Assembly: GCA_964610115.1 (NCBI GenBank)
Contig: CAZSUW010000079.1
Coordinates: 1 to 9,366, forward strand
Source of the DNA: Litorimonas sp964610115
GTDB lineage: Bacteria; Pseudomonadota; Alphaproteobacteria; Caulobacterales; Maricaulaceae
Length of the DNA: 9,366 nucleotides
Reading direction: 5' to 3'
Made by a program: the position numbers and the translations under genes
Notes under the pieces: generated by a model
The model's input: only the letters and a program-made list of their open reading frames with translations
Told to the model about the DNA's origin: nothing
Database searches by the model: none
Shown here: positions 1-5,494 of the stretch, piece after piece
Layout: every line of letters begins with the position of its first letter
How positions within the stretch are numbered: the first letter of the stretch is position 1

Positions 1-119
1 TGACCCAGAAAATCCCCTACTTCACCACCGCCGCCGCCAGCCGCGCGACAGTGGAGAGCCTCCGCGCCTTAGCGGCGAAGGATTATGAGGTGGAGAGTTT
101 GCAGAGTATGGCGGGGTGA
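1..119 (+). CDS. carB: Carbamoyl-phosphate synthase large subunit, C-terminal end (partial)
   Basis: Reading from base 3, the last 38 codons begin TQKIPYFTTAAASRA and end EVESLQSMAG, with a TGA stop at 117-119. The pattern IPYFTT, an Ala-rich helix start and a closing E-V-x-S-L-Q matches the end of the MGS-like allosteric domain of alphaproteobacterial CarB. That enzyme makes carbamoyl phosphate from bicarbonate, glutamine nitrogen and ATP for pyrimidine and arginine synthesis. The body of the gene lies left of the window, so no catalytic residue can be checked. A diverged second copy of this 3' end occurs at 634-700, so the tail seen here may have been brought in or rebuilt by an insertion. 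The family call rests on a short piece; I am fairly sure of it. Confidence 0.82.
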   Translation, partial: TQKIPYFTTAAASRATVESLRALAAKDYEVESLQSMAG

Positions 120-124
120 GGGGT
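61..124 (+). repeat. Direct repeat copy 1: 3' end of carB
   Basis: This is the in-frame carB tail plus five bases after the stop. It aligns with 634-700 at 54 of 64 positions by hand count, with one 3-base gap. The last 14 bases (GCGGGGTGAGGGGT, 111-124) are identical in both copies, and similarity ends right after them. Such a duplicated gene end is what integration at a gene's 3' end leaves behind. Confidence 0.8.
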
Positions 125-172
125 GGTAGCTCACGCATCTTTGCAGGAATGGTTACTTGGCGGCCGAGAGAG

Positions 173-622
173 TTATTCGGCTGTGCCTGTCTCTTCCGTA
201 TCGACATCAAAAGGCACCCAGTGCTCGAAGATGGTCTCGCCCCCAGCCGACGTTGCGTCGTGATGGCCGCTTAATTCAATTCCGAAACCATTACATCGGC
301 AAATGCCGAACACGCTGATATGGTAATAAGAATTGGGGGAGACTTCAGGATCAATGTCTATAGGCGTACCATCAAGCAAAAACGCAATATCATAGTCCAA
401 AAACTCATTATCCCCATCAAAATCATACCGTTTTTGAATGGTGATTTTCGCCGTGTGGCCCTTGCAACTGATCTCTTCAACCGTGGAAGACCTTTGCGTG
501 AGCGTTGCAGACTCCCAGTCACTTCCCGTCGAAATGATAATGTCTTCGCTCTGCGTATCTGCCTGAGACACGGTGCAAAATGATAGGGCTAAAGCCAAGC
601 TAACTGTCAGGGACTTAAACAC
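173..622 (-). CDS. Hypothetical exported protein (about 149 aa)
   Basis: I do not recognise the family. The reading frame can extend to 682, but that extension is carB-tail repeat read backwards. Tandem GTG codons at 625 and 622 lie behind an AGGA (633-630); the GTG at 622 has the better 7-nt spacing. From there the product starts MFKSLTVSLALALSFCTVSQA, a clean Sec signal peptide with likely cleavage after SQA. The mature part is about 125 residues, acidic and probably beta-rich, with cysteines in ISCKG and ICRCNG that could form disulfides in the periplasm. The acidic tail ends DTEETGTAE. It is the only gene between the two carB tails, and its ribosome-binding region sits at the edge of the second one. 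Composition is intermediate between the AT-rich genes to its right and the core genes. Confidence 0.6.
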   Translation of the reverse strand: MFKSLTVSLALALSFCTVSQADTQSEDIIISTGSDWESATLTQRSSTVEEISCKGHTAKITIQKRYDFDGDNEFLDYDIAFLLDGTPIDIDPEVSPNSYYHISVFGICRCNGFGIELSGHHDATSAGGETIFEHWVPFDVDTEETGTAE

Positions 623-633
623 CACAATTTCCT

Positions 634-700
634 TCCGCGCCCTCTCCGCGAAGGATTCTGAGGTGGAAAGCCTGCAGAGCATCGCGGCGGGGTGAGGGGT
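634..700 (+). repeat. Direct repeat copy 2: orphan, diverged carB 3' end
   Basis: On the plus strand this reads R-A-L-S-A-K-D-S-E-V-E-S-L-Q-S-I-A-A-G-stop, against R-A-L-A-A-K-D-Y-E-V-E-S-L-Q-S-M-A-G-stop at 64-119. About half of the ten base differences are silent (GAG/GAA, AGT/AGC twice, TTG/CTG, TTA/CTC), and one whole codon is added in frame. The piece has therefore diverged as coding sequence, probably in another genome, rather than decaying after a local duplication. No carB body precedes it, so it is a remnant. The stop codon of the next minus-strand gene begins at its last base. Confidence 0.75.
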
Positions 701-1137
701 TAGTTTTCGTCATCAAAAGTGAGCCCTAGTCCCGTTTCTCCAAGTGTTGAAAAAACTCGACCATCGTTGTTTAGATGAATAATCGTGTCCGCATTATCTT
801 TATTTTTAAATGAAAGCCCAATGCCGTCTGCATTAGCTAGACAGCCAAACTTTAAAGAGGCCTCTGACTTTATGTCGTCGAGTGCTTTACGTAATTCCGT
901 ATCAATATTCACAGGCGAAGGGTTACCTTTTATAACCAGGATTCCAGTAACTGATGGAAGTTGATCGGGTTTCTCAGAAACAAAAAAATGTCCAATTACA
1001 TGTTCGCAAGCCACTCTCTTTGAGAACACCTCAGGGGTGACACTCGCGTCTTCAGGTATTGGGGTTGCTGCCAGTGATGCTGAGCTAAAGAGCAAACACA
1101 GGAGTGAGACGTAAACGGAAGTTTTAGCAGTTACCAT
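700..1137 (-). CDS. Hypothetical small exported protein, coupled to the JAMM-like gene (145 aa)
   Basis: The family is not recognised. Possible starts are TTG at 1161 and ATG at 1152, 1146 and 1137. The ATG at 1137 has a GAGG 9 nt upstream and gives MVTAKTSVYVSLLCLLFSSASLA, a good Sec signal peptide with cleavage probably after SLA. The mature part is about 122 residues with two cysteines (VACEH and FGCLA), likely an oxidised pair in the periplasm. It contains a strand-like LPSVTGILVIKG and a C-terminal THIGH-sized stretch ending GLGLTFDDEN. The start lies inside the last codons of the upstream gene, a 14-nt overlap that suggests translational coupling and a shared job. A role as partner, inhibitor or substrate of the JAMM-like protein is possible, but nothing in the sequence itself shows it. 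Confidence 0.62.
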   Translation of the reverse strand: MVTAKTSVYVSLLCLLFSSASLAATPIPEDASVTPEVFSKRVACEHVIGHFFVSEKPDQLPSVTGILVIKGNPSPVNIDTELRKALDDIKSEASLKFGCLANADGIGLSFKNKDNADTIIHLNNDGRVFSTLGETGLGLTFDDEN

Positions 1138-2035
1138 TTGCGTCATCCTCATATATATCAAATTTCTTCTCGATCGTATCTACTTCATCATCGCCAAGAT
1201 TTCCGGTTAAAAAATCAGGTTTTGCGTTTTGGTCATATTGCCTAAGTTTTCCGTAAGGACCTATAATGTAATGAGTGAACCTAGCTTCGAAATTTTCCGC
1301 CGACATTGCGCCTAAATCTTCTACAAGAGAAGCAAGCCATTTTCCAACTTGGATGTCACCATTGGACGGAGCATAGTTTATGACATCCGTGCTTCGGTTG
1401 TAAGCGGCGCTAGAGGATTCTTCGGGAGGATGATAATGTACGAGACCAACAATATGGACAAATGAATACCCATTGCCAATGAGTGTTTGATTCAGCAGAG
1501 CGAGATCACTCTCTCGAGCACCTCCTTCTACACGCGCTAGGGTTTCAGTGGTGTTTCCAATTCTTACAATTAGAGCGCCATATTCTAAATCTGGATTAGC
1601 ATATTGGGAGTCATGTCTGCTTGTGTTCACACTTCTCCCCGCTGAACCTGCATCAATGAAGCGTTCAAAATCTGCTAAGAGTTTACTTGTGAATTCTTGT
1701 GATACGTCATCTTTAGCTTTTTCTGGAGGGGTTGAATTTTTTCTTCTGCATTCCCGTCTTGAATATGGTTCCCGTTCTTCATTCGATGCCCCATCGCTTC
1801 CTGGTCGTTGTTGTGGTTCTCGATTTAAATTCGGATTATCGACCCGTATTGATGCGGGATTACCGTCGACATGCCGTTGATGTTGCTGAAAAACAGAGCA
1901 TTCTGTTTTGTCAATAGTTCCGCGACAACCTGTTTCATCATCTGCATAAACAGTCGAAAAAAACGAGTTGCCTGTCCCAAGCGTACTGACACCCGCAAAT
2001 GCAATGATGCCACTTGCCAACAAAACCTTTTTCAT
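1124..2035 (-). CDS. Exported JAMM/JAB-like (DUF4329-type) domain protein (303 aa)
   Basis: Residues 1-31 form a Sec signal peptide (MKKVLLASGIIAFAG..., cleavage probably after VYA). Residues 35-110 are hydrophilic, rich in Q, N, R, E and P, and probably unfolded, with three cysteines (C37, C46, C96). The C-terminal domain carries JAMM-type metal-ligand motifs in order: E151 in LEYGALIVR, H200 and H202 in GLVHYHPPE, and S224-D227 in APSNGD. A strand-and-turn HYIIGPYGKLRQYD follows at 255-268, as in DUF4329/JAB-like domains of secreted proteins. Typical JAMM proteins have about seven residues between HxH and SxxD; here there are 21. By family knowledge these residues would bind zinc for isopeptidase or peptidase activity outside the cytoplasm; activity and target are inference. 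GGAGG lies 10 nt before the ATG. It is first in a two-gene unit with the 145-aa exported protein. Confidence 0.72.
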   Translation of the reverse strand: MKKVLLASGIIAFAGVSTLGTGNSFFSTVYADDETGCRGTIDKTECSVFQQHQRHVDGNPASIRVDNPNLNREPQQRPGSDGASNEEREPYSRRECRRKNSTPPEKAKDDVSQEFTSKLLADFERFIDAGSAGRSVNTSRHDSQYANPDLEYGALIVRIGNTTETLARVEGGARESDLALLNQTLIGNGYSFVHIVGLVHYHPPEESSSAAYNRSTDVINYAPSNGDIQVGKWLASLVEDLGAMSAENFEARFTHYIIGPYGKLRQYDQNAKPDFLTGNLGDDEVDTIEKKFDIYEDDANGNC

Positions 2036-2066
2036 ATCCCCTAAACCTCCCTGCTTGCCAGATCGC

Positions 2067-2095
2067 TAGCAAAAAAGGGGGGGGGCAAATTTCAA
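2067..2095 (-). promoter_or_regulatory. Possible promoter with a C9T6 homopolymer spacer
   Basis: On the minus strand TTGAAA (2095-2090) could be a -35 box. It is followed by a run of nine C and six T (2085-2071) and then TTGCTAGC, a poor -10 match. It lies 32-60 bases before the ATG of the JAMM-like gene, in the 70-base gap after the CIA30 gene. The -10 is weak, so this is tentative. The homopolymer is the notable part. Confidence 0.25.
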
Positions 2096-2105
2096 GGGTT
2101 AAATT

Positions 2106-2705
2106 CTAGGGTGTGTTTTTGGGGGCTGCGGCGGCGCTTATTTCCGCCACGTCCAACCGGAAGGGGCCGTCCCTCCCGTCGGCGAGGATGATTCCCATTT
2201 CCCGCACGTCCGTGGGGTTGAAGGTTCCGGCTCTCACGCGGCGGCCGAAAATGCTGGCTTGGGCTTGATCGAACGGGGCGGTGACGTCGGCCCATTCGCC
2301 GGCCTCGGTTCGCGGGATCGGGATTTGCCAGGACACGCTGCGCCCGCGCCAACGCTGGCTGGTACGAAAGGTCAGGCGATAGGCCCGCCCATCGCTCTTG
2401 ACGCGCAAGCGCATGCCGTCTGCCTCTGATAAGGCGCCGGGCGTCATGGGATAGCGGATGGACGAAAAGCCGCCACCATTCGTGTTGATCGTTCCGGAAA
2501 AGACCAAAGCCTGCGCGCCTGCATCAAAGCGCGGCCCCCCTGAGGACAGCCCGCCCATCACCCCGTCATTGACGGCGCGCCAGGGCATGACCGCTTCTGC
2601 CGTGTCAAAGCGGATCATCATGGGGGCCTCCATTGGTTTTACGGGGGATTGCGCCGCAACTGAACAGCCGATTAGAAAAAGAAAGGAGAGGAACAGCGCG
2701 CGCAT
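2106..2705 (-). CDS. CIA30-domain lipoprotein (199 aa)
   Basis: The product matches the CIA30 fold (complex I intermediate-associated protein 30, a galactose-binding-like beta sandwich). Landmarks are PWRAVNDGVMGGLSSG (41-56), NGGGFSSIR (76-84), DGRAYRL (105-111), W138 in GEWADVTAPF and GPFRLDVAEI (180-189). It begins MRALFLSFLFLIGC, a lipoprotein signal peptide with an L-I-G-C lipobox at C14, so it is probably membrane-anchored on the periplasmic side. The frame could extend to 2846, but ATG 2705 has an AGG just upstream and gives the clean signal peptide. Bacterial members are common and mostly of unknown role; assembly of a respiratory complex is not implied by the domain alone. The upstream gap holds a hairpin and a possible promoter. 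Confidence 0.8.
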   Translation of the reverse strand: MRALFLSFLFLIGCSVAAQSPVKPMEAPMMIRFDTAEAVMPWRAVNDGVMGGLSSGGPRFDAGAQALVFSGTINTNGGGFSSIRYPMTPGALSEADGMRLRVKSDGRAYRLTFRTSQRWRGRSVSWQIPIPRTEAGEWADVTAPFDQAQASIFGRRVRAGTFNPTDVREMGIILADGRDGPFRLDVAEISAAAAPKNTP

Positions 2706-2762
2706 AGCCTGCCTACGATAGGGCATGGGGGGCGGATGTGCGGTAGATATGAAAGCGCCGGG

Positions 2763-2800
2763 GCTCCTGGTCTCACGGGGCGCAAATGGAGACCAGGAGC
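2763..2800. repeat. Perfect 12-bp inverted repeat (hairpin, 14-nt loop)
   Basis: GCTCCTGGTCTC at 2763-2774 is matched exactly by GAGACCAGGAGC at 2789-2800. Neither side has a following T run, so it is not a textbook intrinsic terminator. It lies between the nitroreductase stop and the CIA30 start on the same strand. It could be a 3' end structure of the first gene, a leader structure of the second, or a dimeric repressor site. Confidence 0.7.
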
Positions 2801-2830
2801 GTGCAGTGTCAAAGACAACTACACGAGAGC

Positions 2831-2885
2831 CAGATAGGGATGACATTCTGATTTGTCACGTGATGAAATGTCACTTCACCGTGAA
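2831..2885 (-). promoter_or_regulatory. Candidate promoter/operator cluster upstream of the CIA30 gene
   Basis: On the minus strand GTGACA at 2874-2869 is followed after 18 nt by CAGAAT (2850-2845). A second GTGACA at 2859-2854 is followed after 17 nt by TATCTG (2836-2831). Each pair is a moderate sigma-70-like match. The area also has the 8-bp palindrome TCACGTGA (2856-2863), TGACA-N8-TGTCA (2841-2858) and TTCAC-C-GTGAA (2875-2885). A promoter here would give a leader of over 100 nt containing the 2763-2800 hairpin. Confidence 0.3.
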
Positions 2886-2911
2886 ATTAGCAGAGAGAGT
2901 GCAGCGCTCGG

Positions 2912-3520
2912 TCAGGAATTGATCGTTACAATGTCAGACAGGTCAGGCCGCGCCCGCGGGGAGGCGTTGAGTGTCGGTGTACCAATATGGATGAAGCCCG
3001 CCACGTCTTCTTCTTCGTTTAAGCCCAGTGCGTCTCGGGCGCGATCGTCATAGGCATACCATTCGGTCAACCATTGCGCGCCGTAACCGCTCGCTTGGGC
3101 GGCGAGACAAAGATTAAAACAGACCGCCCCGGCAGAGAGTTGCTGTTCCCATTTCGGCGTCCCGCGCAGGCAATCGACGGGCGCGTAATACACACCGAGG
3201 ACGAGCGGCGCCCGCAAGAAGCGCTTGGCTTCAAAGTCCTGTCTTTCCTGTGGGTGATCTGGATTATCTTCTACATAGAGCGCACGCAAGGTCTCGCCGA
3301 TCCGCGCCCGCGCTGCGCCCTGCCAGACGGTGATCCGCCACGGGGAAAGCTTGCGATGATCCGGCACACGCATGCCAATCGTCAGGATGCGCTCTAGCTC
3401 CGCTTCGCTCGGCCCCGGCTCGGACATGGCTTTGGATAAGTTTGACCGCCGGTTTGACAAAAAGTCCAAGACGGCGTCATTGCGGGTGGGTAAGGGGAAG
3501 GCGGTATCGGTCATTCCCAT
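2912..3520 (-). CDS. Nitroreductase family protein, YdjA-like (202 aa)
   Basis: This is an FMN-dependent NAD(P)H nitroreductase-fold protein. It follows the short YdjA pattern: NRRS (23-26), GMRVPDHRKLSPWRITV (49-65), FLRAPLVLGVYY (101-112), PKWEQQLSAGA (122-132) and GFIHIGTPTL (175-184). The first arginines and the PDH..PWR segment normally hold the FMN phosphate and ring, and the protein acts as a cytosolic dimer. Physiological substrates of this subgroup are not settled. Starts are GTG 3523, ATG 3520 and ATG 3514, all with weak ribosome-binding sites; I chose 3520, and 3514 (MTDTAFPL...) is nearly as good. Length is close to that of E. coli YdjA. It is divergent from the RidA gene with only 33 bases between starts, so promoters overlap or lie within the coding ends. 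Confidence 0.85.
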   Translation of the reverse strand: MGMTDTAFPLPTRNDAVLDFLSNRRSNLSKAMSEPGPSEAELERILTIGMRVPDHRKLSPWRITVWQGAARARIGETLRALYVEDNPDHPQERQDFEAKRFLRAPLVLGVYYAPVDCLRGTPKWEQQLSAGAVCFNLCLAAQASGYGAQWLTEWYAYDDRARDALGLNEEEDVAGFIHIGTPTLNASPRARPDLSDIVTINS

Positions 3521-3553
3521 CACATAAGGCTCTCGCGCCAGAAAGGAAGGCTT

Positions 3554-4018
3554 ATGACGATCGATAATAAGGTAAAGGCCCTCGGTTTCACCCTACCCGT
3601 TCCTGCCGCCCCGGTCGCCAATTATGTGCCTTATGTGATAAGCGGCTCAACCGTGTTTATTTCTGGCCAAATTAGTAAGATCGGCGACGAGGTGGTCTCT
3701 GGCCGTCTGGGCGCAGACCTGACGGTTGAGGCGGGGCAGCGGGCCGCACAACTATCCGCGCTTAATATCATTGCCCAGTTAAGAGCGGCCTGTGACGGTG
3801 ATCTCTCGCGGGTCAAACGCATCGTAAAGCTGGGCGGATTTGTGCAAGCGACTGCAGACGCCACAGGGCCCGCCATCCCGCAAATCATCAATGGCGCATC
3901 CGACCTGATGGTCGCCGTGTTTGGTGAGGCGGGTCGTCATGCGCGTTTCGCCGTCTCCGCACCCAGCCTGCCGCTGGATGTCGCAGTGGAAATTGACTGT
4001 ATTGCAGAGATTTCCTGA
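3554..4018 (+). CDS. RidA (YjgF/YER057c/UK114) family protein (154 aa)
   Basis: Residues 34-40 (VFISGQI) and 107-128 (around AIPQIINGASDLM and FGEAGRHA) fit the longer, about 150-residue RidA-like subgroup. The end, SLPLDVAVEIDCIAEI, is the family signature strand. R131 in HARFAV aligns with the arginine that RidA uses to bind the carboxylate of its imine substrate, and E146 in VEI is also kept. RidA itself hydrolyses reactive enamine/imine intermediates from PLP enzymes; members of this subgroup are less well studied, so the exact substrate is inference. The ATG at 3554 has AGGAAGG just upstream. No signal peptide is present, so it is cytosolic and probably trimeric like its relatives. Confidence 0.85.
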   Translation: MTIDNKVKALGFTLPVPAAPVANYVPYVISGSTVFISGQISKIGDEVVSGRLGADLTVEAGQRAAQLSALNIIAQLRAACDGDLSRVKRIVKLGGFVQATADATGPAIPQIINGASDLMVAVFGEAGRHARFAVSAPSLPLDVAVEIDCIAEIS

Positions 4019-4136
4019 CGCGACAGCGCTCTAACTGGTCTGTTCCCTTGATTATCGCCTACTGGCGCGCCTATAGCGCCCACGAAGAGCGCGGCCATGA
4101 GAATCGCGCTTATATCCACGAAAGACATAGAATTTT

Positions 4137-4484
4137 ATGAGCATTCCCGGTCAAACCTTTAACGACCGCCTCCAAGCGCAGAAAGAGGCCAAGCTGGCCA
4201 TGCTAAAGCGCGCGAAAGAGAAGCAACTCGATCCCGAAGAAAAAGCCCGCATCCTGAAAGAGCGGGCCGAGCGCAATGCGGCTCGCGAAGAGCGTGAAAA
4301 ACAACGCGCGGCTGAAAAAGCGGCTAAGATCGCCCGTGAGAAAGAAGAAAAAGCGGAACGCGAGCGTAAGAAGAAGCTCGCCGAAGAAGCCCGCAAAAAA
4401 GCCAAAGAAGATTTGGAACGCTCTGCCAAGGCACGCCGCGACGCGAAATATGCCGCGCGGAAAGCCCGTCTCAAAAAGCGCTAA
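4137..4484 (+). CDS. DUF6481-like highly charged coiled-coil protein (115 aa)
   Basis: The N-terminus FNDRLQAQKEAKLAMLKRAKEK resembles the opening of alphaproteobacterial DUF6481 proteins. The rest is almost only K, R, E and A from residue 24 to 115, with no proline after residue 33 and many ER/EK/RE pairs. It should form one long charged helix or coiled coil with a basic end (ARKARLKKR). No signal peptide or membrane segment is seen. The function of the family is unknown; an RNA- or ribosome-associated role is often guessed for such basic helices, but nothing here shows it. The ribosome-binding site is weak (AAGA). The gene is followed 21 bases on by a strong terminator and faces etfA. Confidence 0.72.
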   Translation: MSIPGQTFNDRLQAQKEAKLAMLKRAKEKQLDPEEKARILKERAERNAAREEREKQRAAEKAAKIAREKEEKAERERKKKLAEEARKKAKEDLERSAKARRDAKYAARKARLKKR

Positions 4485-4505
4485 GTTATTTTAATCGCCA
4501 ATAAA

Positions 4506-4535
4506 AAAGCCCGCCATCTGGCGGGCTTTCTTTTT
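4506..4535. terminator. Bidirectional intrinsic terminator
   Basis: AAAGCCCGCC (4506-4515), a 4-nt loop ATCT and GGCGGGCTTT (4520-4529) form a perfect 10-bp stem. It is followed by CTTTTT on the plus strand and preceded by an A run (4503-4508) that is a T run on the minus strand. It lies between two convergent genes and can end transcripts from both the coiled-coil gene and etfBA. Confidence 0.92.
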
Positions 4536-4555
4536 GAAGCGATGAAGCTGAGGGT

Positions 4556-5494
4556 CTAGTAACCGACTTTGGCCAGTTCTGCTTCCAGCTCTGGTAGGGC
4601 TTTGAACAAGTCAGCCACAAGGCCATAATCAGCCACAGAGAAGATCGGGGCTTCTTCGTCTTTATTGATTGCGGCGATGACTTTACTGTCTTTCATACCG
4701 GCCAAGTGCTGGATCGCACCGGAAATGCCGACAGCGATGTAAAGTTCCGGGGCGACAGCTTTGCCGGTCTGTCCGACTTGGTAATCATTCGGCACATAGC
4801 CCGCATCGACAGCCGCGCGCGACGCGCCAACAGCGGCGCCAAGCTTATCCGCAATGGTTTCAATCAGAGCGAAGTTTTCGCCAGATCCCATGCCGCGCCC
4901 GCCAGAAATAACGATCTTTGCGCCGGTCAGTTCAGGACGATCAGATTTTGTCAGTTCTTCCGACACAAATTCCGACCCTGTCTCACCAATGCTGGCGTCT
5001 TGCGTGGCGACAGAGGCGGAACCCCCATCAGCCGCAAGGGGGAAGGCCGTGGTGCGAACGGTGACCACTTTTTTGGGGTCATTAGACTTTACATAGGCCA
5101 GCGCATTGCCCGCATAGATCGGACGCTCAAACGCGCCGCCTTCAATGCCTGTGACAGAGCTGATCTGCTGTGTGTCGAGATGGGCGGCGACGCGGGGCAT
5201 GTAAGCCTTATGCGTCGTCGTATCGGCGGCCATGACCGTATCATACCCCTCCATCAGCGCCACAACGGTCGCGGCCATGGCTTCCGGCATTTGCTTTTCC
5301 AGCGCGTCATGCTCGATATGGATGACGCTGCGCACGCCGTCAATCGCGCCCGCGGCAGAGGCAGCGGCTGATGCGCCTTTACCTGCAACAAGGATATCCA
5401 CATCCCCGCCCAAAGCTTGCGCGGCAGAGACAGTTTTAGAGGTCGCATCCGCAAGGGACGCATTATTATGTTCAGCAACGACGAGTGTGGCCAT
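4556..5494 (-). CDS. etfA: Electron transfer flavoprotein subunit alpha
   Basis: This is the FAD-carrying subunit of the soluble heterodimer. It takes electrons from acyl-CoA and other dehydrogenases and passes them to ETF:ubiquinone oxidoreductase in the inner membrane. At 312 aa it has the usual length. The N-terminal half has the nucleotide-binding-like fold (MATLVVAEHNNASL...). The C-terminal FAD domain is intact: ISGGRGMGSGENF (196-208), SRAAVDAGYVPNDYQVGQTGK (225-245), GISGAIQH (256-263), AINKDEEAPIF (275-285) and the closing SVADYGLVADL. The ATG overlaps the TAA of etfB by one base (TAATG), with GGAG 7 nt upstream inside etfB, so the two are translationally coupled and made in equal amounts. 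Nothing odd is seen. Confidence 0.96.
   Translation of the reverse strand: MATLVVAEHNNASLADATSKTVSAAQALGGDVDILVAGKGASAAASAAGAIDGVRSVIHIEHDALEKQMPEAMAATVVALMEGYDTVMAADTTTHKAYMPRVAAHLDTQQISSVTGIEGGAFERPIYAGNALAYVKSNDPKKVVTVRTTAFPLAADGGSASVATQDASIGETGSEFVSEELTKSDRPELTGAKIVISGGRGMGSGENFALIETIADKLGAAVGASRAAVDAGYVPNDYQVGQTGKAVAPELYIAVGISGAIQHLAGMKDSKVIAAINKDEEAPIFSVADYGLVADLFKALPELEAELAKVGY

Larger units (their letters stand above)
125..2105. mobile_element. Probable accessory insertion at the 3' end of carB
   Basis: The stretch holds only minus-strand genes for exported proteins of narrow or unknown families. It lies between the carB tail and ordinary chromosomal genes. It contains a second, diverged carB tail and has AT-rich patches (21-23 GC per 60 bases at 1681-1740 and 781-840). 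No integrase, transposase or terminal inverted repeat is visible. The right boundary is a guess placed at the end of the CIA30 gene. The duplicated piece may involve only 125-700, with the rest a separate, older insertion. Confidence 0.35.

Noticed and set aside
22..210. Minus-strand frame of 62 codons across the carB end
   Set aside because: It lies over carB, is rich in P, R and S as expected for antisense GC-rich DNA, and has no ribosome-binding site or family.
1548..1917. Plus-strand frames opposite the JAMM-like gene
   Set aside because: Signal peptide, ribosome-binding site and metal-ligand motifs all support the minus frame.
700..2035. Firm call of a polymorphic toxin-immunity system
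   Set aside because: There is no Rhs, VgrG, PAAR, LXG or two-partner secretion domain, and the small protein has no known immunity family. It is kept as an inference only.
125..2105. Classical transposon or integrative element
   Set aside because: No transposase, recombinase, terminal inverted repeats or short target duplication was found; only the carB repeat and composition support an insertion.
4064..4080. GGCGC-N7-GCGCC hairpin between the RidA and coiled-coil genes
   Set aside because: The stem is only five base pairs, with no T run, in GC-rich DNA; too weak to call a terminator.
3937..4128. Minus-strand frame with a hydrophobic start (MSFVDISAILMAALFVGAIGA) after the RidA gene
   Set aside because: The start looks like a membrane segment, but most of the rest is antisense to the RidA end and there is no clear ribosome-binding site. 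A small membrane protein is not excluded but not supported.
4151..4474. Long minus-strand frame opposite the coiled-coil gene
   Set aside because: It is a Ser/Arg/Phe/Ala-rich mirror of the Lys/Glu/Ala/Arg codons; the plus-strand frame has a family match and a terminator.
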